A stretch of 64,000 bases of DNA from Calliopum simillimum (GCA_951812925.1 OX638369.1:27546533-27610532); one strand, 5' to 3'. Shown: positions 32,205-43,543, numbered from the stretch's first letter. A program made the numbers and translations. The notes: generated from the letters alone by a model not told the origin.

Positions 32205-33388
32205 TACATATAAAAACTGTCCACAACTTTTTAAATTGGGTTATCTCCTAAACTATAAGCTACACGAAAACATTTTTTGCATTTTTAAATAGGAAATTTT
32301 CTGTGCTACAAAATTGTAGACCAACATTTTCCTGTAAAAGTTATCATTAGCGAGATATTTGCAAAACACTGATTTTAGCAACCTTTGAGCCTGAATAACT
32401 TTTAATGCGCACAATGGACTTTTTACACATTATTAACCATGCATAAATAAATATAATTGAGGGGGTTAGAAGCAAAGGGGTACAAGTGACAAATTACGAA
32501 AAATTGAGTTAAGTATGAGAATAGGTAGTGGGAGCTTTGCTTTATTTATGAAACAAACATTACCTAAGCTTTTGAGTTCCTACACCACTATAGAGCCCCA
32601 TTAAGGTAAGCCAGTTCACAAAATTATAGTTTTGCTTTAAAACAAAATTCAAAAAAAATTTTTTACAGAAAATAAGAAGCAAAGTTAGCGCAGCGTAACA
32701 TCTAACATAGGTTAAGAAAAAATTAAATACCTCAATTTTAAGAATCCTTGAAAAATTCCCTTTTTAAGGTATTTTTTAAAAATTTTCTAGAGGTCTGTTT
32801 TTAAAAGTTATTAGTACTTTAGTGAAAGTCTACCGCACTTGTACCCCTTTGCTTCTAAACGAGTTTAAAATATTGAATAAAATATTTTCGTTTTGAAATG
32901 AAAAGTAACGAGTGCGGTAGGCTTTCAGTAAAATACTAATAACTTTTAAAAGCGGGCCTCTATAAAAATTTTAAAAAATACCTTTAACAGAGAACATTTT
33001 AAGGATTCTTAGAGTTATGGTACTTAGTTTTTTCTTCTGCTATGTTAGTTGGTACACGGTGCTAACTTTACTCCATTTTTACTACAAAAAAAAAAAATTG
33101 AGTAAAATGGTGTAGGCTTTCACTGAAATACTAATAACTTTTAAAGGGGGACTCATAGAAAAAATTTGAAAAAAACATTAGATGGAGCATACTTTAAATG
33201 TTATTTGACGTGCAACATTTTATTTTTTAACTCACTCTGCAATTTATGAAGCAACGTTAACTTTAACTATATTTTACTCAAAATTTACTTTTTGTTACTT
33301 GTACCCCTTTGCTTCTAACCCCCTCAATTCAGGTGAAAAAAATTCACTTGGATTTTTTTCGCAGAAATATTCTTATTTTCCTGGGTTA
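32205..33388. mobile_element. One-armed relative of the 27.8-kb foldback, interrupted by another element
   Basis: 32210-32458 matches the right arm of 27757-28985 through CATGCATAAATAAA. The matching continuation (TTCAGGTGAAAAA...TTTTCCTGGG) resumes only after 33329. The opposite arm is missing. Confidence 0.8.
32459..33325. mobile_element. 867-bp element with GAGGGGGTTAGAAGCAAAGG inverted ends, nested
   Basis: Ends GAGGGGGTTAGAAGCAAAGG and CCTTTGCTTCTAACCCCCTC are exact inverted repeats. AATT is duplicated at 32455-32458 and 33326-33329. The interrupted host element supplies an independent empty-site reading at about 27826. Internal inverted sub-repeats repeat GTACCCCTTTGCTTCTAAA at about 32840. 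There is no coding sequence, so it is non-autonomous. The 4-bp AATT duplication does not fit the TTAA or TA rule. Confidence 0.85.
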
Positions 33389-34196
33389 TAATTCCACTCG
33401 GATTTTTTGAATTTCGAGATGTCATTTGCCCGATTTTTGGTTTAAACTAACTAAATTTTTAAATACTAGCAATTCTTTTCCAAACAAATCGAAAAGCTTT
33501 TTATATGGAAATCTATCCTGATTAGTGCTTAATCAGCATTCATCTGATTAACCAGGCAAATGAGAAAAAAACATCCCTTTTCAATATACTTATGAATATA
33601 AATCAGGATGTATTGCAATGTCTTAAAACTTGGAGTGCGAACGAGAAAAGCATATCGCTTTTTAAGGCATCACATGATTGGAGTCCTTAATATTGAAAAC
33701 ATACGACCGTAGAAACAAGTAGCTGAGTAGCTGATAATATATTGACAAAGTCATGATATACTTCTCGTTAGCGCTAGATCGTTTCAACACATTAAAAAAC
33801 ATGATCCCAGCCTATCGATGAAGTTTTTTTTTTGTGATTTTTTAACTTTTCGAAATGCACACTAACGCTTCTCTTTTAAGTCAGTCACTCAGGAATGAAT
33901 ATGCTTACCAATTTCATGAATATTTATTGACGCAATGTAGATATTTTAATTCTAAACACTATACTAAAAACACCAATTAAAATCAGGTTCCCCATATAAG
34001 TTTAATCTAAAAACAATTTTATTGAACATGAAACACTCTATAAAAAAATAGAAAAATTCTATTTGGCTACAGTTACATATAATTGCACATTACAAATACA
34101 TTTGTTATACAGGCGTCAGATGAAAAGGGCTACACAAGGTCAATGAACAGCATGTTTTTTTCCAAACCATCATACTTTGTTTGAGTGCACGCATAC
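33389..34196. other. Spacer, nothing recognised
   Basis: AT-rich sequence between foldback elements. No coding or RNA feature seen. Confidence 0.45.
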
Positions 34197-34349
34197 ATAT
34201 ATCGTTGCCTGAGTTCTCTTTTGCCCCATACGCCTATTCGTTAAAAAGGCAAAAGCACATAAACTGTATCGACACAAGCACAAGTTATTTGCTTTTGCTT
34301 TTTCAACGAAGTTGCGTATGGAGCAAACGAGAATTCAGGCGACGATATG
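34197..34349. mobile_element. About 150-bp foldback with ATATCGTTGCCTGA ends
   Basis: The left arm (ATATATCGTTGCCTGAGTTC, then TTTTGCCCCATACGC) is mirrored by GCGTATGGAGCAAACG and GAATTCAGGCGACGATAT. The whole is nearly palindromic around 34272. It lies about 400 bp past the 3' end of the caspase gene. Confidence 0.7.
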
Positions 34350-34742
34350 GAGACGTTAAAAAAAATAATTTTTTTCAAGTTTTTATTTTTTTGTAAATTT
34401 ATTAGAAGATACAAAATGCATATAAAAATTGGTGGAAAATTTGTGACTTATCTAACATATAAAAGTTACATAGAATATTTCTGAACAGATATATCTATAA
34501 TCAATTTTCATTATTGTTAGTATATAGTACGTAGAGATAATGGTAATATAAATTGCATAGAAATATTTCTTTAGACATTTGGTTAAAATATTAATAAAAT
34601 AATGTTAAAATTTTTGTTCATGATGAATCACTGCGAGCATTGTTAAAAATTATCAAAATTGCAGACAGTTTTTTATTTTTCTTAAATCTTCGTCAAAATT
34701 TCATCATCCTTATGCTCACACTTTGATAATAGGTAAAACTTT

Positions 34743-35672
34743 CTAAACTTTACATTCCCCAGCAATTGCACGCTTGTCACTGAATCGTAAAATACGCGTT
34801 AGCATTGTTGCAATACAAGGAATTTGCTTTTGCTGATGCGTGTCTGGTCTCTCTGGTGTATAAGACTCAAAATCGATAGCAACACGTTGACAGACAAACG
34901 TTAGCAATGTCAGAATATCACACCTTTTGGCATTCTTTTGAAATTCTGCACACAACGACTGCATAAACCATGAACCGTGGGTAGTGTTACGCCACGAATA
35001 AAAGCCAGGAATGGTAGAGTAAGCGATAAGAAAATCAGCATGCGCGGGAATTTTGTAACTCATCGATGAGTCACCATCCGTTTCTGTTACGCTTTTCATT
35101 GTTACGCCTGGATCTAAACGATCACCTTGACAAGCTTGAATGAAAAATAATTTTGGCTTTCCAGCCAATGTGGGACAATGTTGAGCAGTAAAATTATTAG
35201 AGACAGAATCCAATTTATACTCAGTGTCCTTGGCGTAAATGTATCCTGATTCGCCATGTGATAGAATGGCAATGAGTATACAATCGTTGTCAGTATGATC
35301 TTTTCGAGCATACTTTTTAACACATTTTAATAGTTCCTCTCGTTCAAGATCTTTATAGACGATTACTTCGAAACTCAGTTGTTTAAGTATCCGCCTAAGA
35401 TTATCACAATCGACATTTGTACCAGCGCGGGGTTTGAGCCGCGTGCGACCATCAAAAGTTTCGTGATTAAAAATGAGCGCTAGTCCACGATTTTTGTGCT
35501 GCATATTATACTCAGCAGCATGTCGCTCCGTTGTCATTTTGGCCGAGTAATTGTTGTAGGTGTGTTCATCACCTCCAGAATCGCTGTCAAAACCATTTGC
35601 AGAACCAATACTACATTTTGCTCCTAAAGCGTCCACTTCGTCCAATGAAACGGTATTAGTATTAGTAAACAT
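34743..35672 (-). CDS. Drice: Effector caspase, Drice-like
   Basis: A single uninterrupted exon of 309 residues. It has a short prodomain, and the catalytic His139 sits in ILSHGE. The catalytic Cys181 sits in QACQG, preceded by GKPKLFFI. The inter-subunit cleavage site is TETD199|G, and the substrate-loop SWRN is at about 226-229. The C-terminal block RILRFSDK closes the small subunit. A DEVD14|A motif sits where Drosophila Drice has its prodomain-removal aspartate. Residue choices at MTTERHAAEYNM, RAGTNVDC and YSTIPGFYSWRNTTHGSWF favour Drice over Dcp-1, as I recall both. The enzyme cleaves after aspartate to execute apoptosis in the cytosol. It is about 30 residues shorter than Drosophila Drice, mainly at the N-terminus. 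Being intronless, it could be the ortholog or a retrocopy-derived paralog; the frame is fully intact. Confidence 0.93.
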   Translation of the reverse strand: MFTNTNTVSLDEVDALGAKCSIGSANGFDSDSGGDEHTYNNYSAKMTTERHAAEYNMQHKNRGLALIFNHETFDGRTRLKPRAGTNVDCDNLRRILKQLSFEVIVYKDLEREELLKCVKKYARKDHTDNDCILIAILSHGESGYIYAKDTEYKLDSVSNNFTAQHCPTLAGKPKLFFIQACQGDRLDPGVTMKSVTETDGDSSMSYKIPAHADFLIAYSTIPGFYSWRNTTHGSWFMQSLCAEFQKNAKRCDILTLLTFVCQRVAIDFESYTPERPDTHQQKQIPCIATMLTRILRFSDKRAIAGECKV

Positions 35673-35702
35673 GATGAAATACTTATTTTTATTTCAAATA
35701 AG

Positions 35703-35710
35703 CTTTTATA
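35703..35710 (-). promoter_or_regulatory. TATA-box-like element upstream of the caspase start
   Basis: On the minus strand TATAAAAG lies 31 bp before the ATG. If used, the 5' UTR would be very short. It may be fortuitous in AT-rich DNA, but it is the only such motif between the start codon and the hAT insertion. Confidence 0.3.
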
Positions 35711-35852
35711 CTGGCACTGAGTTTTTATCTTTTGGATTTCTCAAGAAAGTTAATATTAAACGAAGTTACTTTTTGATGAGCGAATAGTTGAAAAAAATCT
35801 GTTTTATTCCTACGAAGATATTTTCACTGTCAAAATGTTCTCCAGCACAGAT

Positions 35853-38800
35853 TAGTGGTGTGTAACGCAGCGCTGCGCTACGCCATTGCGCTGATTCACT
35901 ATGTTGCGCCGCTTGCGCTAGCTCACTATCTGAAAGCGCTGTGGCGCAATGATTGCGCTGGTACCTGAATGCGTTTGATAAAACGAATGCGCTGAATAAC
36001 TGAAAGAGCTCTGGCTCAATGATTGCGCTGGTACCTGAATGCGTTTAGTAAAACGTATGCGCTGAACACTGAAAATGCTGTGACTCAGTATCATGAAATT
36101 TTACAGAACCAGAAACACAAAACAAGAGAAAATTCTTATTTTCAACGTAACGTAGTATCAAAATCCAAAAGTATGAAACTGAATTGATACAAATGTGAAT
36201 TGTTTGCTAAAATTTTGCAATAGAGATATATAGTTTTTTTTTTTTTAGAAAATTTCGTTCTATTTTTTGTTGAAAAAACCGTTATATTTGCAAATAATTT
36301 TTATTGAACACAGATTTACTATCATATTAAATAAGACTAATTTATTTCCGCTTACCTGATGTTATTTGTACCTAAATTTGGTTCGTCAATACAATTTTTA
36401 CAGTAAAACAGACAAATATTTAAAAAAATTTAGGCCCTTATTGCAAATACATAGAAATGCGAATGAAAACGAAATACTTTTCTCTATGTTAATGTGCTAA
36501 ATTAACATTATTAACAACTAAACTACTATTACTTTTTCATTTCTACTCGCAATAGGGGCCTTATTTAATTTTTTTAACAAAAAATCAAAATTTATTTTAC
36601 AATAACCTTTAGAAAGTTTTCTAGCATAACGATAGTATTTTAAATATCATTTTTATTTAAATTATAGTTTAAAAATACAACTTGGGACACTTTCGAAGTT
36701 TCCAAGCTTTGCCTTTTTTCGTTGACTATCTGTCCAGCATGTGAGAAAACACGTTCACAAGGAACTGATGTGTCTGATATACAAAGTCTAGTTTTAGCAA
36801 TTTGATAGAACCTGGGGTAAATATGTTTTCGCTGGTTCCACCAAAACAATGGGTCTTGAGAGTTTCCCTGACTATCTTTTCTTGGGAGTATAGGCTCGGC
36901 TAGATATTTATCCAATTCTATTACTGCAGATGCTAGTTGATTTTGGGGCCGTGTGTGCTCTTGAATTTCTGCATCGAAATCTTCCCATACCACATCTAAT
37001 CTATTTTTTTCAGTGTTACTTATTCGAAGTTGCTAATCATTAGTTATTTCATTTAAAGAAACTTCACTTTCGTTAGTTATAACCACTGTATTTGCTTCTT
37101 TGGAGTAAAGTTTTTCTACAGCAGAAATATATTTAGATTCAGAATTGAAACCAAATTTTTTGAACCTTGGATCTAAAATGGTTGCTTGCGCTATTAATTA
37201 ATTTTGTTCAAAATGTTTAAATCTATTATTTACCGCAGTTTTTAATTTCGCAACCAACTTTTGTGCCATAGGTGTTAATTCATTTAAATTAAAAGAGTTC
37301 AAATATTTATTAATCTGTTTTATATGAAGAATTATTGTTGAAGCGCTAACATGCTTCTGCACACTTATCAAAGTCGTAATAATATCAAATATTTCCATTA
37401 TTTTCATCGATTGGTCTGCGACCAGCCACTCATCATTAGATAATAAATCATATTTCCGTAATTTTCAATCACCGCCGCAGATGATTTGACTAAAGCTAGT
37501 GTAGAGATCAGAGCATTTTTTAAAATTAAAACACGCTTCAACATTTCATATGTCGAGTTCCAGCGAGTGGGAACGTCATTTATAAGTTTCAAAGTGGGAA
37601 GTTGCATCCTTTCTAAAGTATTTTTAAGTTGAGCATGTGCATAGCTGCTTCTTCTAAAAAAACTTAAAATCACTTTTATATTATTTAAAATAACTGCTAT
37701 TTCTTCCAAACCAGACTGTGCAACTAAATTTAGTGAATGAGCAAAGCAACCCCAGTGACGCCAACCACCTAAGTGAATCGCTGCCTTCATATTATTAGCG
37801 TTGTCCGTAACTATCGCTGCAATTTTATGAACAATATCCCATTCATTCAAAATTTCTTGCATTTTTTTTGTTATATTTTCGCCAGTGTGCCTTTCCGTAT
37901 ACGAAAAACAAGCAAGTAAATTTAAGGTCAAAAAAGTGTGTTTCTCATCTTCAACAATATAGTGGGGCTGTGACGCCAATGAAACTGTCTTGGGCTCGGG
38001 ATGTCCACCCATTGACTGTCAGACATATAGCAAATGCTTTTTTTAAACTAATTTTTATTTTATCTTAAGTTTCATCGTAAACCACTGGAATCAAAGAAGA
38101 AGAAACTGTCTTTCTTGTCGGGAGTTTATAGTTTGGATTGAGCATATATAACAACTTTTTAAATTCAGTTTCTTCAACAATCCTGAAGGGATGGCATTCC
38201 TTGGTGATCATTTTTACTAATTGCAGGTCAATTTCCTTTTGTTTTTTTGCTGGATGTGGTTTGCTAAAAAACTGCGTTATTGTAGAAGGTTGATTGCGTA
38301 CCGGTGAACAAATTGCATTTACGTCGGTTGAAGGGCTTATAGCACTACCACTGTTGCTATCGGCGGACTGTATTGGCAATGTTTGTCGTGTAATTGTCTG
38401 CGTTGGATGCTTTTTACTTAGATGACGAATTAGAGCACAAGTTGACTTATTAGATACCGACAATTGCTGGGCGCATAGCAAGCACTTCACTTTTCGATCC
38501 TTTTCCTCTGAAAAGTATAACCATACTTCACTTTTCTTTTTTGCTGGCATGTATTCTAAATAAATTTCTTAGTTATTAGCCGTATTCACGATCTTGTTAC
38601 ATCGTAGCAAATGCAAATTTGCAAGAGTAAATAATTGTGAGCACACACTGTTGTAAATTGGTATTGCAAACGTTTCAGAACAGCTGTTTTTTGTTTTGCT
38701 GTCAAATATTTTTTGAATTTAAAATTTATTTGATATCTTATTTTTATTTAATAGAAATTTTACTGAATAATTGTGCGTTATTTAGAAAAAAAATCACAAT

Positions 38801-39416
38801 TTTATTAATTACATACAATGTGCTTAATGCAAACATTACGTAGAAATCTTTGTTTAAACCAAAACGAAATAATTGAAATTTAATTGTGTTTGTTTACATT
38901 TTAATTTCAATTTGTGACAAATATGGTTGTCAAAAACATAAAAGTCATCAAGCAATTGTGCCAATCACAAAAGAAAAAAATAAATTCAGTCACAATAGAC
39001 TATTGGAAATCAATCGTGCAATAGGTTTTTGTGTTGCAAATTTGGTCTTGATTACAAGACTCTAGCTTTTGAAAATTCTATAGAATTTGTTTTTGTAATT
39101 TAAAATAATTTTGCATTTGCTACGATGCAACAAGATCGTGAATACGGTTATTATAAATTTATATAAATTTAATTAATTTATATAAATTTATTTTACGTTA
39201 ATACTCGTGTGTTTCCTTGATCTTTCTTTCACTGTTGCTGGTAGTAAGAAAAACCAAATCGCAAGATATGTGAAGATGATCACGAAACGATTAATTTATC
39301 GATTCAGTAGTCGTACAGCATTTGGCGCAATTGCGCTAGCTCATTGTGCTGATTCAGACAACTGCGCTTGCGCCATTGAATCAGCGCAGCAAAATTTGCG
39401 CCATTACCCACCACTA
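35853..39416 (-). mobile_element. 3.56-kb hAT transposon with intact 8-bp target duplication
   Basis: The identical 8-mer GCACAGAT flanks the element at 35845-35852 and 39417-39424. The ends are imperfect inverted repeats, TAGTGGTGTGTAACG and TAGTGGTGGGTAATG. Both subterminal regions are packed with GCGC-centred motifs (TTGCGCTAGCTCA and others), as expected for transposase binding. The left one carries a direct duplication of about 70 bp (TGATTGCGCTGGTACCTGAA at about 35950 and 36018). The transposase remnant is on the minus strand. Confidence 0.95.
36640..38550 (-). pseudogene. BED-finger hAT transposase, disabled
   Basis: The gene starts with a BED zinc finger (residues about 8-55: CLLC and HLSKKH). 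A premature TAA follows VVYDET at 38065. The RNase H-like core resumes in shifted frames: 37404-38012 has TERHTGENI, VTDNANNM, GCFAHSLNL and VPTRWNSTYEML. 37198-37407 carries a linker. 36640-36993 has the dimerisation region PLFWWNQRKH...SVPCERVFSHAGQIVNEKR. Breaks are one or more nonsense codons (for example after ASAVIENYGN near 37450) and frameshifts, so no full-length transposase can be made. The protein resembles ZBED-type hAT transposases. The intact TSD and ends suggest decay after a relatively recent insertion. Confidence 0.88.
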
Positions 39417-39424
39417 GCACAGAT

Positions 39425-40515
39425 AGATTATTTTGAGAAATGTCAGAATCAGCTGACTACTTATTCACCAAATTCGCCTTGTTCACGGTTGCATTTTTCC
39501 CTTCAGTTCCACCCGATCACACAGAAGAAACCAACGACGATCTCGTTCACCCCATTTAACCCTGCTCCATCACCAAGGTCCCATTTCTATGCTGCTGTTT
39601 TTTTCCATTTCACCTCGGCGTTGAAAGTTGCCAGTACGGTCGAAGTACAAAAATATATCCCGGAAAAATGCATACTTTTACACGGTGTTCAAGAAACAGA
39701 TTTAAATAAAATTTCAAATTACCAATTTTTTTTTTATTTTATATCGTTAGTAGGTTAATTTTATGAAAAACAGTGCAAATTTCAAAATCATATATGGATC
39801 ACTTTTCAAAAAATTTAAAAAATTCGATATCCCATATAAAATACAAAAAATTAAGAAAAAAAAAACAACATATAAATATAAAATAGTTACATTTAATGTA
39901 TTTTGCAATGGTAAATCCGAATCTGGCCTTAGAATTGCTGTATCTTATACGGTTTTTGAGATATCTTAGCCTAAACAAGGAAAAAATACCGTTTTTGCTA
40001 TATATTGAACTAGAATATAGAACATTCATACGCAGAATCCGATACAGTATCTCAAAGTTTTGATCTTTTTCTTTAAAACGTCATTTAAATTATGTCGAAA
40101 GTGCGAAAAACATGTGTTTTCATTATTTTAGTCTACCTCCCAACTAGGTACATTTTTCATTCAATCAGCTTCTTCATCGCGACTGCGACGCAATTGCTTT
40201 AGTAATTCCCGATCAAAGTTTGCATAACATTTTTCGCGGACCGCATTTCGACTTGATCACAATGCACTTGCTAAGCGTTGATGTAATCCAACCGTTGTGG
40301 TGGCCAGACGCCAATAATTGAAAGCCTGCAATTAAAATTTTTTTGTAGCCACCCGCTGTTAAGCTCGCACCGAAAAAGTCATTTCATAGTTAAACGAGTT
40401 TAAAAATTTAAACAAGTTTAATATAACTTAGTTTAAACGAAGTTTCAACTTGCACTGAAAATCTGGCCCTAAAAATTGCAATTTACCTTTTATCTTGATC
40501 TATCTTGTATTTGTC
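39425..40515. other. Pre-insertion flank of the caspase gene and spacer
   Basis: The DNA right of the hAT element was adjacent to the caspase 5' flank before the insertion, so original promoter elements may now lie here. I see no certain exon. An open frame over 39207-39758 reads across the transposon boundary and is not credible. Confidence 0.45.
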
Positions 40516-40520
40516 ATTGT

Positions 40521-40800
40521 ATCAGAAATGTATATCAAAATGATATCAAAAATGTATCAGCCACTGATATCCATTTTTTGTATATCATTTTGATATATTT
40601 TTGATATCATTGAATGACATGTCAATTTTGTATCAGAAATGCATATCAAACTGATATCAAAAATTTGTCAGCGGCTGATATCCATTTTTTGTATATCATT
40701 TTGATATATTTTTGATATCATTGAATGACATGTCAATTTTGTATCAGAAATGTATATCAAAATGATATCAAAAAATTTATCAGCTGCTGATATGTCAAAT
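40521..40800. repeat. TATCA-rich satellite, unit about 120 bp
   Basis: The text GTATCAGAAATGTATATCAAA...GATATCATTGAATGACATGTCAATTTT occurs about two and a half times in tandem with few differences. Each unit is internally palindromic (GATATCA/TGATATC). Confidence 0.75.
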
Positions 40801-41176
40801 TTTACGTTTTCGTTTGTGAATTTTATTTAAAGATAATTATAGAAGACGAACGCGCAGCCAATTTTAGTGAAGAAGTTAATTTTCTAATGAAATTAGTGAA
40901 AAGCACAAAAATATAATTGAGTGCAAAAAAACCGACACTTCATTCAGTTGCGGCCTGTGGTTGGGAAAACTAAAAGTAACGGACGAGCAGCCAATTTTAG
41001 TAAGAAGTGAGTTTTGTCATGAAATTAGTGAAGAAGCAGAAAACATATAATTGAGTACAAAAAAAAACTAGTTGCCGACGATTAACCACAATATTGCAAA
41101 ATTTGGCCATAATCTGCGTCACTTTAGTTATCAGACCCAAAATTGGTTGTCATTTTTGTATCAGAAATGTACAAAA

Positions 41177-41440
41177 ATTGTATATCATTTTGATATCTTT
41201 TTTTGATATCATTTTGATGTCTTTTTTTGATATCATTTTGATATCTTTTTTTGATATCATTTTGATATCTTTTTTTGATATCATTTTGATATCTTTTTTT
41301 GATATCATGGTGATATACAAAAAGCGTTACATTCCGTATATCACTGTGATATCCTTTTTTTATCAAAATTTTGTGTGTCATTGACAAATTTTTGATATCA
41401 TTTTGATATATTTTTGATATACTTTTTTTGATCGGGCTGC
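41177..41440. repeat. Minisatellite, 24-bp unit GATATCTTTTTTTGATATCATTTT
   Basis: About five near-identical head-to-tail units at 41187-41310, each containing two GATATC palindromes, then degenerate units to about 41440. It is related to the satellite at 40521. Reading frames through it are repeat artefacts. Confidence 0.8.
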
Positions 41441-41540
41441 CATTTTTAGAATCAATTCTTTTGACGTTTTGTTTGTTTTTTTTTTTTGGTATTTTTGTTT
41501 GAAATTTATCGATATATACTCATCTTTGATGGGCAGCACT

Positions 41541-42330
41541 GGGCCCTCATCACGTATGACGATAATCGTTTGACGATATCGTTTTGACGATATCGTTTTG
41601 ACGATACTTTAACATCACGTAACCATCGATTTTAAGTATCGTCTGAACGATATCGTATTGCTTGCTTTTTGTAAGCAAGCTGCAGTCAAATTATATCGTC
41701 TTGACGACTGTTTTCAGACGATAGCTTATATGCTAACTTCTTGCTATCGTCGCTCATAGTTTTTATGAAAATATTAATATTTTTTAAATGTTTCGCGCTT
41801 GGAATTTAATTATTTTTATAAAGCACTCTATCGGGAATTTTTTCTGATACCATGAAGGCGCTGGAAGCAATTTTTGCCCACTGTGGATACAATGGGTGAC
41901 AGGAAGGAAGATAATAGAAGACAAAGCAGTGGTTTTACCGGAAATATTCCATACCATTAAGTTAACCTAAACTATTTATAAAAAAAGGTTAATAACATGT
42001 TTGCTTTCAGTAATCGGTTACATAGATGGTACACATTTATATTTTTAAAGGCCCCGAGAAAATGAGCAAATGTATTTCAACAAAAAGGCTAAAAATAGCT
42101 TTAATGCGATGATTTTAAGCATAAAAATGCTATCAACAAATTTTCATGCATTTGCTCAACAGATTTGCGATCATGAAATGCGAATAACGGCAATAAATCC
42201 AAGATACGCCGGATCTTCACATGATTCCTTGGTATGGAAACATTCCTTTAATGAATCTTATTGGAAGAAAAAAAGGGCCGATATAATCCCAAAAAACTAG
42301 CAGTTTTTGCAAATTTTTGTGCCGCACTGT
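41541..42330 (+). mobile_element. PIF/Harbinger transposon remnant
   Basis: A candidate left end GGGCCCTCATCACG at 41540 is followed by TTTGACGATATCG repeats. A plus-strand transposase remnant runs about 41998-42300. After an acceptor-like TTTGCTTTCAG it encodes VIGYIDGTHLYF, then NEQMYFNKKAKNSFNAM, then ICDHEMRITAINPRYAGSSHDSLVWKHS. These are the HARBI1 nuclease motifs with two aspartates of the DDE triad. A stop lies after LYF. About 50 bp between NAMI and ICDHE look like an intron whose donor GTAAGC has become TTAAGC. No right end is found; a Jockey-like insert begins at 42333. Confidence 0.75.
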
Positions 42331-42332
42331 AA

Positions 42333-43320
42333 ATTTTTTTTTTTTTTTAATACTTAAATTCATTTATTGAATCTTCTCATCTTAGGAGACTAACAAAAAG
42401 TTTAAAAATCTTAATCCTAAATAACATTATTATACATAATTAATCTTATATATAATTTAGTGTTCAATGTGTCTCCAGAGTTAATAGGGACTTGTACATC
42501 CTAGGAGTTCGGTAAACGCGCAGAAGAACGCAGTTGTTGTACGTTCAGTCTTCTCACAAACATGCTGCCCGCCTTCCCGCCTAGCAGGATGTTTGAATGA
42601 AAAGAACTCCATACAAATTTGCGCCAGTAGTTCCGGCTGCATGTGTAGCAGGAACAAGAAATATAAGAAAGAGTACGCGCCAGATAACGGCTGGATAGAA
42701 AAAAGTACGCGCCAGATACCGGCTGCATACAAAATTTAGAATTCAGTCAGCTTAACATAGCTAATTGCTAACGATATTCATAGCAGGACGATCCTTTCTT
42801 TTTAGTCTGGAGAAATTTTCTAAATTTTTTAACCTCCGTGCCAATGGATTAGGATGATACAGCAATCTTGCAACGTAACTTTGATTGTATTTGTTGATTT
42901 CGTCTTTGACCAAGGGGATGCAAAGTCCCGATGTATGTTTTCGTTCCGTATATACCATGGAGCACCAGTCATGATTCTTTGTTGTAACGAAGTTTTCAAA
43001 GCGAACGGATGATATAAAAAGACGCGTCGAACTAATTTTCTTTTGTAATTAATAACTTTTATTTCTTTTATTAAATAAACAATTCTCGTTAAACAGTGAA
43101 GTGGTTTTTATTAGAAATCCTATTTAATTCAATGTTCGAGGAGCTGGCGTTACCCCATAACTGTATACCATATAACCAAATTGGCTTAATGATGGATTTA
43201 TATAAAAGGATTTTATATTCAAGTTTCAGACGGGACTGGCTATTTATGAGCCAATGTAGACTGGAGGCTTTTAGTTTAACATGCGTTTTTTTTGGCTTCA
43301 ATATGCTTTCGTCACGTAAG
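42333..43320 (-). mobile_element. Jockey-type LINE 3' fragment
   Basis: The minus strand encodes RT C-terminal pieces at 43089-43301 (KASSLHWLINSQSRLKLEYK, IIKPIWLYGIQLWG) and 42761-42958 (LCIPLVKDEINKYN...HPNPLARRL), both typical of Jockey-group elements. A 3' UTR follows and the A-tail is the T-run at 42333-42347 on plus. About 110 bp (42980-43090) between the two coding pieces look foreign: it contains ATTAAATAAACAATTCTCG and may be a small LTR-like insertion. Confidence 0.75.
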
Positions 43321-43543
43321 CCGTCTGTCTAACATTTGAATTTATTATAAAGTGGAACATTTTTACCACTTAGAGACAGAAACTGAAGCAGTACAATACG
43401 AAGCGTCCGGTATTTCCAACAACCGCTTGCAGCAGTTGGCAGAAAAAATAAGAGGCGACATTAAAGAGTCTCTTCTGCTTAATTTTTTTTTTTTGTATGC
43501 TTAACACTTCTTTTGAAATTTATTTACACGATTCATATTTGAA

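Noticed and set aside
39207..39758. 183-codon plus-strand open frame
   Set aside because: It crosses the right boundary of the hAT element (39416) and its target duplication, and has no domain. It is a chance frame.
41094..41387. Opposed 87-96 codon frames with ISFFDII or KKRYQND repeats
   Set aside because: They are a 24-bp minisatellite whose unit is a multiple of three, so it stays open by default.
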